Shown: positions 7,696-15,549 of the stretch, piece by piece
Layout of the letters: every line of letters starts with the position of its first letter
Position numbering within the stretch: position 1 is the stretch's first letter
DNA from: Bacteroidota bacterium
Lineage (GTDB): Bacteria; Bacteroidota; Bacteroidia; Chitinophagales; Saprospiraceae
Length of the DNA: 64,000 nt
Reading direction: 5' to 3'
NCBI GenBank assembly: GCA_963169325.1
Contig: CAUJEY010000038.1
Coordinates: forward strand, 1-64,000
Position numbers and translations under genes: made by a program
Notes under the pieces: generated by a model
The model's input: the letters and a program-made list of their open reading frames with translations, nothing else
Told to the model about the DNA's origin: nothing
Databases searched by the model: none

Positions 7696-7769
7696 AGCAC
7701 CTGCAGTTGAAATGATTCAATGCCGGCAATATTAAATCTTCCACAAGTCTGTTTTGATGATAAAAAATA

Positions 7770-7841
7770 GCGTCAGTGCTGATTTTTACCCATTCCAATT
7801 ACGAAAATAAATTATAAGAGATTTAGGCGGTGGCGCAGGGC
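7770..7841. repeat. Left direct repeat: remnant of a crtB 3' end
   Basis: 72 bp matching 11292-11363 at 67 positions, the first 39 exactly. Read on the minus strand it encodes ALRHRLNLL and a stop, the same last nine residues as CrtB, followed by the same 3' flank. Homology stops at about 7842 with no more of crtB present. Confidence 0.85.
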
Positions 7842-7856
7842 AGGGCCATTTGGCTT

Positions 7857-8099
7857 TCATTCTTCGGGCGGCATTTCAAAGGAAAACATTTCCTTAGGGT
7901 GAACCTCAAGCGCCTTGGCAATTTTAAATATTTGGCTCAAGCCTGCATTGACAATACCTCGCTCCATACGGCTAATCTGGCTTAGTTCTGAATCTGCTTT
8001 CCATGCCAATGCCTCCTGCGATAGATTTCGTGCTATCCTCAGTTCCCGCATACGTTTACCGAATGCTTTCAGGCCTTCCTTGTGCATGGTGTATTTCAC
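7857..8099 (-). CDS. XRE-family helix-turn-helix regulator
   Basis: 80 residues, almost entirely one Cro/C1-type HTH: GKRMRELRIARNLSQEALAW, SELSQISRMERG, LSQIFKIAKALEVHPKEMF. Single-domain regulators of this size commonly repress their own and a neighbouring promoter. It is divergent from the lipoprotein toxin candidate with 117 bp between starts, so control of that gene is likely but inferred. A weak -7-like box (TAATTTAG, minus strand, 8147-8154) precedes it. Start ATG 8099; an internal ATG four codons later is possible. Confidence 0.85.
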   Translation of the reverse strand: MKYTMHKEGLKAFGKRMRELRIARNLSQEALAWKADSELSQISRMERGIVNAGLSQIFKIAKALEVHPKEMFSFEMPPEE

Positions 8100-8165
8100 A
8101 CCACGACAGTCCGGAAGGTTGAGAATAAATTACTGGGCGAATTCTCCTAAATTATTGTCATGCTG

Positions 8166-8173
8166 TATATTTG
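8166..8173 (+). promoter_or_regulatory. Promoter -7 element of the lipoprotein toxin gene (TATATTTG)
   Basis: Exact TAnnTTTG match in the divergent intergenic region, 43 bp before the ATG at 8217, within reach of the adjacent XRE regulator. Confidence 0.55.
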
Positions 8174-8216
8174 CCGTCGTTAAATTAATTACCTCACTTT
8201 TGGAAAAACCTTTTTT

Positions 8217-10490
8217 ATGAAAATTGCATCCAAACCCACTCTTTGCAGGCCGCTACATGTACTATTTGCCCTGATGTTCTTTTGGGCTTGCAGCAAGGAT
8301 TACAACACCGAGTTATCTTCAACTTCAACGAATCAAAATATTTCACTTGAAGAAATCAGGGCTGCTTACGGACATTTAGGCGGATATGTCCAAAATCGGA
8401 CTGATACTCGATTACCGCTTGATGTTATTCCGTTGTGGGATAGCGCTTATTTTTATAATCAGGCGCCTTTTCCAATTATATTAACGGGAGTTGATACGAC
8501 TACGCTTCACCAAGATACCCGACATGGCGGCAATCTGGCTTTTTTCAAAGATGGTCAGGGAGTCATCCAGAGTATGCTGCTGATGTGGCAAGCCGACTCG
8601 TTATCGCCTTATGCTTCATACCGGGCCCCGCTGGATTCGACGAGCCTTTTTTATGGCACAATGTTATCGGTCGATAATCAGGATACCATCCGAAAAATTG
8701 CCAAACTCCAGGCCGGGATGGTTGTATTGGCCAAATCGGGTGCACTTCCGGCAAATGCAATTGTATCGGATAGTTTGGTAAGAAATGTGGTTACTGAGAG
8801 AGATGAGGATGGTCCAAAAACTGGATGTAGAGGGCCTGGTTGCGATAGTTGGTGGGATAACTTATTGGAGGTCTTTGGCTCGGTAGGAACATTTTTTTCA
8901 AATATTTGGGGAGACCCTGGCTCAATGCCTTCTTCCTCCGGCGGAGGTTATTTTTTTTGGGGAAATTATTACCCTGATTTTAACAATACAAACGATTGGA
9001 ATCCGGTTTCCGGCGGTTCAGGGTTCATTAATCAGGAGTATAACAACTTTAACGCCACTTGTGCCTATATCAGGCAGTACATCATAGCGGTAGAGGCATT
9101 CCCACCGGAGTATTACCAGGTTAACTACCGGCTATGCGAATTGATGGATGGTTTGGGCCTTGGTCAGCAAGCCGGAGATGAAGGATTTTGCCTGTACATG
9201 AATCAAAACAGTTCGTCATTTGAAGAAATCTGGAGTTATTGGGAGGCAAGCGATAAAAGCCCGGCAACTGCGGACAAAATAAAAAATTATCTGGGCGCCA
9301 GATGCACCGAAAATCCATCTATTTTGATGGCCGAATTGGTTAAAAACCAATTTTGCTTAGATGAAAATACCATTGACCTGTGGACGAACCTGGTTAATCA
9401 ATGCGGTTATGGTTTTATGCCGGGCTCAGCGTGTGTAAAAAATATTGTCAAAGAGGACCGGCGTGATTTTTTCCAAACCAATTATGGGATTACACTCAGT
9501 GAGACGCAGTTAGTGAACTTGGGTCTTGACGGCCCGGGCGATCTTTCATGTGGCCTGATACAATTGGCCGGCAAAATGGATCAGGCTTCGGCTCTGTTGC
9601 ATATCCAGTCCGTCCTTAATCTCCTGGAAAAAGAAAATTACTCGACGGATGTAAGGGTGTTTGTTGGCGCGCATTTGGAGCAGATGAATGTTGATGCCGA
9701 GTATAGAGATATGGTGACTGCGTCGTTTGGTTGGCCTCCTATATTGTGGACGATAGCAAAAGAACTAATTGGGGATGCTTTGATAGACCTAATTCTGAAT
9801 AAGATACCGCTGTTTAATCAGCAAGATGAGGTCAGAGACCTTGTAAAAAGTGCAAAAGGGGGAGATTGGGCGGAATTTGCCTTTGAAGTAAGCGAACTGG
9901 TATTTAAAACGCTTCTGAAGAACAACCCTTGGGTGAAGACTTTAGAGACAATCTGGGAAGGGAGTGAAAAAGCCCTCAAAATAGGTAAATTAATAAAAAA
10001 AGTCGAGTCCCTATTTAATTCGATTGGGCAACAAGCCATCGAAAGGGCATGGGGAATTCTCGAAAAGATGGGTGGAAAGTTGTGGGAAATTGATCTCCCG
10101 AAATATATAAAGTATGTAGACGATGTTAAGTTTCCTAAATTTGGGTGGGCAACTTCAACTGATTGGAGAACAAATTTTCGGAATCATTTTCCGGATATAC
10201 CCCAAGCTGATTTTGATGATATGGAAGTGCATCATGCCATACCAAGACATATACAAAATAAATACCCAGGCCTTGGAATACCTGATGGTCAAATACATTC
10301 TGTAGAAAATTTAAGAGGAATCTCCAAGAAGGCTCTTACTGTCGGCGGCGATAAAATTCATGTAGAGATTGGAAGAATGTGGAATGATTTTTATATTGCG
10401 AATCCAAATGCAACTTTAGATGACTTAAAGCAACATGCACTACTTATAGACAATCTTTACGGAAGTTTTTTCAACCCTCCTGTGCGATAA
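8217..10490 (+). CDS. Lipoprotein with C-terminal HNH/EndoVII-like domain, candidate polymorphic toxin
   Basis: 757 residues. The N-terminus is a lipoprotein signal with lipobox (LMFFWAC, Cys ~25), followed by SKD, similar to Bacteroidota surface-export signals. The long middle part is unrecognised, with paired Cys and Gly/Ser/Trp-rich stretches (residues ~200-270). A helical segment leads into the last ~90 residues: EVHHAIPRHIQNKYPG (His672-His673), IHSVENLRGI (His694, Asn698), IHVEIGRMWNDFY (His715, Trp722). This HH...HxxxN...H pattern is the signature of HNH/EndoVII-fold nuclease toxins. A variable exported body with a C-terminal nuclease, followed 22 bp later by a small cytoplasmic protein, fits a polymorphic toxin with its immunity gene. 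The domain call is by pattern only; activity is inferred. Confidence 0.72.
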   Translation: MKIASKPTLCRPLHVLFALMFFWACSKDYNTELSSTSTNQNISLEEIRAAYGHLGGYVQNRTDTRLPLDVIPLWDSAYFYNQAPFPIILTGVDTTTLHQDTRHGGNLAFFKDGQGVIQSMLLMWQADSLSPYASYRAPLDSTSLFYGTMLSVDNQDTIRKIAKLQAGMVVLAKSGALPANAIVSDSLVRNVVTERDEDGPKTGCRGPGCDSWWDNLLEVFGSVGTFFSNIWGDPGSMPSSSGGGYFFWGNYYPDFNNTNDWNPVSGGSGFINQEYNNFNATCAYIRQYIIAVEAFPPEYYQVNYRLCELMDGLGLGQQAGDEGFCLYMNQNSSSFEEIWSYWEASDKSPATADKIKNYLGARCTENPSILMAELVKNQFCLDENTIDLWTNLVNQCGYGFMPGSACVKNIVKEDRRDFFQTNYGITLSETQLVNLGLDGPGDLSCGLIQLAGKMDQASALLHIQSVLNLLEKENYSTDVRVFVGAHLEQMNVDAEYRDMVTASFGWPPILWTIAKELIGDALIDLILNKIPLFNQQDEVRDLVKSAKGGDWAEFAFEVSELVFKTLLKNNPWVKTLETIWEGSEKALKIGKLIKKVESLFNSIGQQAIERAWGILEKMGGKLWEIDLPKYIKYVDDVKFPKFGWATSTDWRTNFRNHFPDIPQADFDDMEVHHAIPRHIQNKYPGLGIPDGQIHSVENLRGISKKALTVGGDKIHVEIGRMWNDFYIANPNATLDDLKQHALLIDNLYGSFFNPPVR

Positions 10491-10512
10491 AATAAAACAC
10501 ATATTTTTGGCA

Positions 10513-11220
10513 ATGAAATATCCTGATTTTGACTCATTTAAAGAACATAAGCATGGTTTTGTAAAATGGATAAAAGAGTTAGAAATAAATTCTGGAGAAA
10601 TTCAATTACATAAACACTTTGTGGATTTTTATCCAACGCTAACTAAGTTAATAATGAAGGCGAGGGTGCTAGATGTAAATATTGATAATGTCAAACATAA
10701 ATTATTATCCTGGACGACAAAAAACGACAAAATTTGTGGGTGGTTATGTAAATACCAAGATGATTATAATAAAAATTTGTTGTTAGGTGAATCCCATAAA
10801 ACACTACTTCATTGTATAGGAGGAATAAGAGAAAGCTTCAACGGCCCTGAACAATCTGTCGTAAATGCTATAGTATACGAGTGTTTCACCTTAAACAAAC
10901 ATTTTATGTTTATTGGCTCCCGTTGCGAAATAGGTTTAGGCTCCTGGCAAGTATACTATGAAGATATGTGTTTATTTGAAGATAAGAAACCGCTTGATCT
11001 CAGTGAATTTATTTCATTTGCGGAAGAGGCAAATGGCGACAGAACACTTTACCATATTAAAACAGAGGGAGTATTATTATTTTCTCACGACCACAATTTT
11101 AAGTTCGTCGAAACTTTACAAGATCAACCAGAATTAACTCTTTATCATATTAAGGGAATAACAACCTTCACCGACTATGTGGAAACGCTGGCACAGCAAT
11201 GGCTGGATTGGGTGCAATAG
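10513..11220 (+). CDS. Candidate immunity protein
   Basis: 235 residues with no signal peptide or membrane span, AT-rich codon use, directly downstream of the nuclease-tailed lipoprotein. The C-terminal third (LYHIKTEGVLLFSHDHNF ... ETLAQQWLDWV) has the feel of a SUKH/SMI1-like immunity fold: an acidic start, a Trp near the end and alternating strands. I cannot confirm the family by eye. Position and cytoplasmic nature are the main support for an immunity role against the adjacent toxin domain. Start at ATG 10513 rather than the TTG two codons earlier. Low confidence in fold, moderate in role. Confidence 0.6.
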   Translation: MKYPDFDSFKEHKHGFVKWIKELEINSGEIQLHKHFVDFYPTLTKLIMKARVLDVNIDNVKHKLLSWTTKNDKICGWLCKYQDDYNKNLLLGESHKTLLHCIGGIRESFNGPEQSVVNAIVYECFTLNKHFMFIGSRCEIGLGSWQVYYEDMCLFEDKKPLDLSEFISFAEEANGDRTLYHIKTEGVLLFSHDHNFKFVETLQDQPELTLYHIKGITTFTDYVETLAQQWLDWVQ

Positions 11221-11291
11221 GGCGTTTAAAGAAGACTGATGTAGGCTTTTACTGTATCGTTATCTCTATTTTGATGACACGATACTAAACG

Positions 11292-11363
11292 GCGTCAGTG
11301 CTGATTTTTACCCATTCCAATTACGAAAATGAATTACAAAAGATTGAGGCGGTGCCGCAGGGC
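11292..11363. repeat. Right direct repeat: native crtB 3' end
   Basis: Covers the last nine CrtB codons, its stop (11334-11336) and 42 bp of 3' flank. Matches 7770-7841 with five substitutions. The four substitutions within the coding part are all synonymous. Confidence 0.85.
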
Positions 11364-12176
11364 CGAACTGAACAGCAGGTACATTTTGCGTTTGTCCGAC
11401 ACCCGGAAGCGTTTTTTTGCGATACTGTGTGCCGGGGCGCTTTTAATTTTGGCAAACAACTGCACGTAGTATTCATAAGCGAGGTATACGCCGAAACGCG
11501 CGCCGTCGGGCAGGCGCCGGATACCGTCTAAAGCGGCGCTGAAGTCATCCTGAATTTCCGCCTCGATCCGGCGTTTGGCATCGTCGTCAAAGCGGCGGAA
11601 ATCGACGCCGGGGAAGTACACCCGCCCACGTTCGTCGTAGTCGCTTTTAATGTCGCGCAGGAAGTTTATTTTCTGAAAAGCGGCGCCCAAACGGCGGGCC
11701 GGTTCTTTCAGTTGCTGGTATTGTTCCTCATTGCCCTCGCAAAAGACGCGCAGGCACATCAGCCCGACCACCTCAGCCGAACCATAAATGTATTCGTCGT
11801 ACTGGTCGGTGTTATAGGCGCAGTTGTACAAGTCCATCTCCATGCTGCGCAGGAAGGCGTCGATCAGCTCCCGGTCGATTCCGTATTTCCGTACCACCTG
11901 TTGAAAAGCGTGCAGCACCGGGTTGAGGCTAATACCCTCGTCGATAGCCCGGTAGGTATCTTCCCGGAACCGTTCCAGGAGCACTTGTTTCGGGTAATCA
12001 TGAAAGGTGTCCACGATCTCGTCGGCAAAGCGCACGAAGCCGTAAATAGCATATATCGGCGGCCTGAATCTCCGGTGAAACAACCGGATACCCATCGAAA
12101 ATGAAGTGGAGTACCGCAGCGTGATCAAACGGCTGCAGGCGAAACAGGTGGAATCGTATAAGTCCTGGTGATTCAT
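11334..12176 (-). CDS. crtB: Phytoene synthase (squalene/phytoene synthase family)
   Basis: 280 residues, the normal length. Condenses two geranylgeranyl diphosphates to phytoene, the first carotenoid-specific step. The first Asp-rich motif DEIVDTFHD and the second (NFLRDIKSDYDERGRVYFP) are both intact, as is the N-terminal SRLITLRYSTSF strand. Start is ATG 12176; the frame runs further upstream but only as translated repeat (LKPSNLATLKP), which is not protein. It follows crtI on the same strand across a 230-bp repeat array. The polyprenyl synthase at 55.3 kb could supply its substrate. Its 3' end is duplicated at 7770-7841. Confidence 0.92.
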   Translation of the reverse strand: MNHQDLYDSTCFACSRLITLRYSTSFSMGIRLFHRRFRPPIYAIYGFVRFADEIVDTFHDYPKQVLLERFREDTYRAIDEGISLNPVLHAFQQVVRKYGIDRELIDAFLRSMEMDLYNCAYNTDQYDEYIYGSAEVVGLMCLRVFCEGNEEQYQQLKEPARRLGAAFQKINFLRDIKSDYDERGRVYFPGVDFRRFDDDAKRRIEAEIQDDFSAALDGIRRLPDGARFGVYLAYEYYVQLFAKIKSAPAHSIAKKRFRVSDKRKMYLLFSSALRHRLNLL

Positions 12177-12186
12177 ACTTACAAGG

Positions 12187-12426
12187 TGGTTTCTGGTTTG
12201 AGGGTTGCTAGTTTGAGGGTTTGAAGGTTTGAGGGTTGCAAGGTTTGAGGGTTGCAAGGTTTGAGGGTTGCAAGGTTTGAGGGTTGCAAGGTTTGAGGGT
12301 TGCAAGGTTTGAGGGTTGCAAGGTTTCTGGTTTGAGGGTTTGAGGGTTGCTGTGTTGTAACCATAAACCCTCAAACCTTCAAACCCTCAAACCAGAAACC
12401 TTCAAACCTTCAAACCTTCAAACCCT
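12187..12426. repeat. Palindromic array of 8-nt units between crtI and crtB
   Basis: The left part repeats GGTTTGAG/GGTTGCAA as a 16-nt period (about six copies, 12232-12330). The right part (12365-12426) is the inverse wording (AACCCTCAAACCTTCAAACC). 12322-12350 pairs with the start of the right arm around a 17-base loop. The array runs into crtI: the last codons (GLKV) and stop of crtI are made of repeat sequence. There are no unique spacers, so it is not CRISPR. Confidence 0.9.
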
Positions 12427-13897
12427 CCACCCATTTTAAAACTTCCCGCGCCACCACCTGCCCGCTGATGAGGGAAGGCGGTACGCCGGGGCCGGGCACC
12501 GTGAGTTGGCCGGTGTAAAATAAATTAGAGATATGGCGATTTTTCATTTTGGGTTTGAGAAAAGCCGTTTGCCGGAGGGTATTGGCCAGGCCGTAGGCAT
12601 TTCCCTTGAAGGCGTGGTAGTCGTTTACAAAATCGGTATGCGCATATGTGCGGCGGTAAACAACCGACTCGCCGATGCGCTGACCGGTCAGGCGGGAGAG
12701 CCGTTGCATGACGAGGTTGTAATAATGTTCACGGATAGGCGGCGTATCGTCGAGGCCCGGCGCTACCGGGATCAGGATAAACAGGTTTTCGCAACCTTCC
12801 GGCGCCACCGAAGGATCGGTTACCGATGGCGCGCTCACGTAAAACAGCGGTTTTTCGGGCCATTTCGGTGTTTCATATATCTCCCGGGTATGAAGGCTAA
12901 AATCTTCATCGAAAAAAAGGTTGTGATGCAGCAGCCCTTTCAGCCGTTTGTTTATGCCTAAGTAGTAAATCAGGCTGGACGGCGCCATGGTACGCTTGTC
13001 CCAGTAATTCCCGGAATAATTACGCCCGTCGGCATCGAGCAGGTGCGCGTCGATATGATGATAATCTGCGGCGCCCACCACCACGTCGGCGGGGTATTCG
13101 GCGCCCGATTTGGTGCGAACCAGGCGGGCCTTGCCGCCGCTGACCTGAATGTGTTCCACCTCCTGCCCCAATTCGATTTTCGCCCCCATTTCTTTGGCAA
13201 CCGATACCATCGCCTCCACAATTTTGTACATGCCGCCCATCGGGTACCAGGTGCCGAGCGCCATGTCGGCATAGTTCATCAGGCTGTACAAAGCCGGGGT
13301 TTTTTCCGGAGTGGCGCCCAGGAACAGCACTGGAAATTCCAGCAGTTTAATCAGTTGTTCATGTTTAAACAGTCCGCGAACGTGACTGGATAAAGAGGTG
13401 AACATTTGCAGGCGGAACAAACTGCTCACAATGCGCCAGTCGGCAAATTCCCGAATACTGTGGCTGGGCTTGTGTACGAATTCAGTCATGCCCACGCGGT
13501 ATTTATATTCCGCCTCCGCTAAAAATTTGCGCAAACGGGGCGCGCTGCCCGGCTCATAGTGCTCGAACATTTGCTCCAGCGCTTCTTGCCCGGCCGGTAA
13601 GTCCATCCGGTCGCCGGGGCCGAAGTGTATCGTATAGGAGGGATCAAGCCGGACCAGGTCGTAGTAGTCGGATACTTTTTTGCCAAAACGGGCAAAAAAT
13701 TGCTCGAACACATCGGGCATCCAGTACCACGAAGGGCCCATGTCGAAAACGAAGCCTTGTGCAGAGAATTGTCGCGCCCGGCCACCCGGAACATCGTTTT
13801 TCTCCAATACGGTTACTTCAAAACCGTCTGCCGCCAAGTTTGCGGCAGCTGCCAAACCGGCAAAACCGGCGCCAATAACTACTACTTTTTTAGACAT
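12410..13897 (-). CDS. crtI: Phytoene desaturase (CrtI-type)
   Basis: 495 residues. FAD-dependent desaturase acting on phytoene at the membrane. N-terminal dinucleotide-binding motif VVVIGAGFAGLAAAANLA with ELEKN-like strand end (VTVLEKNDVPGGRARQF), and the family C-terminus LFYTGQLTVPGPGVPPSLIS. Start is ATG 13897, directly before the FAD motif; a longer frame to 13960 adds a non-conserved leader. Transcribed ahead of crtB, probably as one unit interrupted by the repeat array. The CrtI-type enzyme could equally be a related carotenoid desaturase; no cyclase or hydroxylase is in the window. Confidence 0.92.
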   Translation of the reverse strand: MSKKVVVIGAGFAGLAAAANLAADGFEVTVLEKNDVPGGRARQFSAQGFVFDMGPSWYWMPDVFEQFFARFGKKVSDYYDLVRLDPSYTIHFGPGDRMDLPAGQEALEQMFEHYEPGSAPRLRKFLAEAEYKYRVGMTEFVHKPSHSIREFADWRIVSSLFRLQMFTSLSSHVRGLFKHEQLIKLLEFPVLFLGATPEKTPALYSLMNYADMALGTWYPMGGMYKIVEAMVSVAKEMGAKIELGQEVEHIQVSGGKARLVRTKSGAEYPADVVVGAADYHHIDAHLLDADGRNYSGNYWDKRTMAPSSLIYYLGINKRLKGLLHHNLFFDEDFSLHTREIYETPKWPEKPLFYVSAPSVTDPSVAPEGCENLFILIPVAPGLDDTPPIREHYYNLVMQRLSRLTGQRIGESVVYRRTYAHTDFVNDYHAFKGNAYGLANTLRQTAFLKPKMKNRHISNLFYTGQLTVPGPGVPPSLISGQVVAREVLKWVEGLKV

Positions 13898-13970
13898 ACA
13901 ACAATAAAAAGAAGGATCGCCTGAGATGAAGCTGGAAGAAGCAGATTCAACCCTGCCCACCGAAACAGGG

Positions 13971-13978
13971 CAAAGGTT
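13971..13978 (-). promoter_or_regulatory. Probable crtI promoter -7 element (AACCTTTG, minus strand)
   Basis: One mismatch to TAnnTTTG, 73 bp upstream of the crtI ATG. The remainder of the gap 13898-14276 holds the palindromic element at 14023-14160 and the kinase promoter-like box CATTTTTG at 14253-14260. Confidence 0.35.
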
Positions 13979-14022
13979 AAATTTGTTTAACTATTAATTC
14001 TAAATCATTAAACAAAACTATT

Positions 14023-14160
14023 GTGGGGCGAATTTTTAATTCGCCTAATCTACTAGCGAATTTCACATTCGGTTAATCTGCACATAGTCAGGGCGAATTT
14101 TTAATTCGCCTAATCTACGCATATCGGGCGAATTAATCCCGAGTATTTGGGACGCCCCAC
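14023..14160. repeat. Nested palindromic element with duplicated GGCGAATT units
   Basis: Outer ends GTGGGGCG (14023) and CGCCCCAC (14160) are inverted. Inside are two identical 19-bp palindromes GGCGAATTTTTAATTCGCC (14027-14045 and 14092-14110), each followed by TAATCTAC, and a third related half (GGGCGAATTAATCCCGAG). A similar palindrome ends truB at 28092-28116. It lies between the divergent crtI and sensor-kinase genes. Confidence 0.75.
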
Positions 14161-14276
14161 TGTCGTTGAACGCTAAAAGTACGATAAGGGCGTTTTTTAA
14201 CAATATTTTTATTTTTGAAAAGCAGAATAGTTGCAACAGCGCTTTTCTTCACCATTTTTGCCGATTCTATCGTAAA

Positions 14277-15464
14277 ATGGACATATACGCCCGCAAGTCG
14301 CAGTGGAAATGGTACTTAGCCGCCGGAGGGGTGGTTATCATCATCGTTTCCCTGCTGTACACCAAATATTTGGCCGAACGTTTGGCCGAGCGCGAAAATC
14401 AGCAAGCCGCCCAGTTTGCCGAAGCCATGCGCCAAATCGCCCGTACGGATGTCGACCTGAATTGCGACTTTACGTTGCCGGGCCGGATTATCGAAGAAAA
14501 CACCACGATTCCGGTGGTGGTACTCGATGAGACCAATCAAATCGAGTTGTATCGCAATATCGACGACCGAAACCTGGATACCATGCCCATCCAGGAGGTG
14601 CGCAAATCCCTGGACCGCATGATCAGGGAAGGCGCCGATTCGATCCTGATCAGTATGCCGCCGGACATCCACAAGACGCTGATTTACAGCCATTCCAACC
14701 TGCTGTCTCTCCTGAATTGGTATCCTTATGTGCAATTGTTCCTCATCGCAGTCTTTATCGCGTTCGGCTACATGGGATTCAGTGCTGCGCGCCGTGCCGA
14801 AGAAAATCAGGTATGGCTGGGCATGGCCAAAGAAACGGCGCACCAACTCGGCACCCCCATCACGGCAATTCTCGGCTGGGTGGAGGCCCTTAAAGCCGCC
14901 AACGACGACAACCCCATGAACCAGGAAATGCTGGACGAACTCCGCAACGACGTCACGCGCCTGGAACTCGTGGCTGACCGGTTCTCCAAAATCGGTTCCC
15001 AGCCCGAACTTAGTCCGGTGAACCTGTACGACCAGTTGGAAATTTGTCGCGATTATATGCAGCGCCGCGCCCCCCGGAAGGTTACCTTCGATTTTCCGGC
15101 GCCCGCAGATTACGAACCTAAAATGGTGAAAATAAACGCGCCGTTGTTCGATTGGGTCGTGGAAAATCTCCTGCGGAATGCCATAGACGCCATGGAAGGC
15201 GGCATCGGTGTGATTACCGTTCAGGTGTACGAAGAGCCGGGTTACGTGTGTTTCGACCTGAGCGACACCGGCAAAGGCATCCCGGCCAACAAATTCAAAA
15301 CCGTGTTCAAGCCCGGCTATTCCACCAAAAAACGCGGTTGGGGCCTGGGTTTGTCTTTATCCAAACGTATCGTGGAGCAATACCATAAGGGCAAAATTTT
15401 TGTAAAAAAATCGGAACCCGGAAAGGGCGCCACGTTTACCGTCCGGATGCCGAAGGTGAAATAA
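14277..15464 (+). CDS. Membrane-bound sensor histidine kinase
   Basis: 395 residues. TM1 at residues ~10-28 (YLAAGGVVIIIVSLLY), a periplasmic sensor region of ~110 residues, TM2 at ~145-165, then a HisKA-like dimerisation helix (KETAHQLGTPITAILGW, phospho-acceptor His) and an HATPase domain with N-box ENLLRNAIDAM, G1 DTGKGIP and G2 GWGLGLSLSKRI. No response regulator lies next to it, so its partner is elsewhere. Start is ATG 14277, with a near-consensus -7 box (CATTTTTG, 14253-14260) 17 bp before; the frame extends upstream but without a hydrophobic or conserved segment. Confidence 0.88.
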   Translation: MDIYARKSQWKWYLAAGGVVIIIVSLLYTKYLAERLAERENQQAAQFAEAMRQIARTDVDLNCDFTLPGRIIEENTTIPVVVLDETNQIELYRNIDDRNLDTMPIQEVRKSLDRMIREGADSILISMPPDIHKTLIYSHSNLLSLLNWYPYVQLFLIAVFIAFGYMGFSAARRAEENQVWLGMAKETAHQLGTPITAILGWVEALKAANDDNPMNQEMLDELRNDVTRLELVADRFSKIGSQPELSPVNLYDQLEICRDYMQRRAPRKVTFDFPAPADYEPKMVKINAPLFDWVVENLLRNAIDAMEGGIGVITVQVYEEPGYVCFDLSDTGKGIPANKFKTVFKPGYSTKKRGWGLGLSLSKRIVEQYHKGKIFVKKSEPGKGATFTVRMPKVK

Positions 15465-15471
15465 CCGCGTT

Positions 15472-15545
15472 TATAAGTCAAAATGTAAAAGTCAAAATGT
15501 AAAATGTAAAAGTTTTACATTTTGACTTTTGACTTTTACATTTAT
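15472..15545. repeat. Palindromic array of 7-nt units after the kinase
   Basis: Heptamers GTCAAAA and TGTAAAA alternate on the left (15475-15510) and appear inverted on the right (TTTTACATTTTGACTTTTGA). It fills the whole gap between the kinase stop and the next gene. Confidence 0.85.
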
Positions 15546-15549
15546 AAAT

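Larger units (their letters stand above)
7842..11291. mobile_element. Putative acquired toxin-immunity island between duplicated crtB ends
   Basis: About 3.45 kb lying between two 72-bp direct repeats derived from the crtB 3' end. It holds an XRE regulator on the minus strand and, divergent from it, a lipoprotein with a C-terminal nuclease-like domain and a small AT-rich downstream gene. Base composition falls markedly towards the right end (9.7-11.2 kb) compared with the GC-rich neighbours. No integrase or transposase is present, so the mode of entry (site-specific insertion, or homologous recombination with a related crtB) is inferred only from the repeats. Confidence 0.5.

Noticed and set aside
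12232-12330. Possible CRISPR array
   Set aside because: Units are 16 nt, directly abutting, with no unique spacers and no cas genes; the same holds for 49420-49590.
12177-12374. N-terminal extension of crtB (LKPSNLATLKP repeats)
   Set aside because: Translated array; the family N-terminus begins at ATG 12176.
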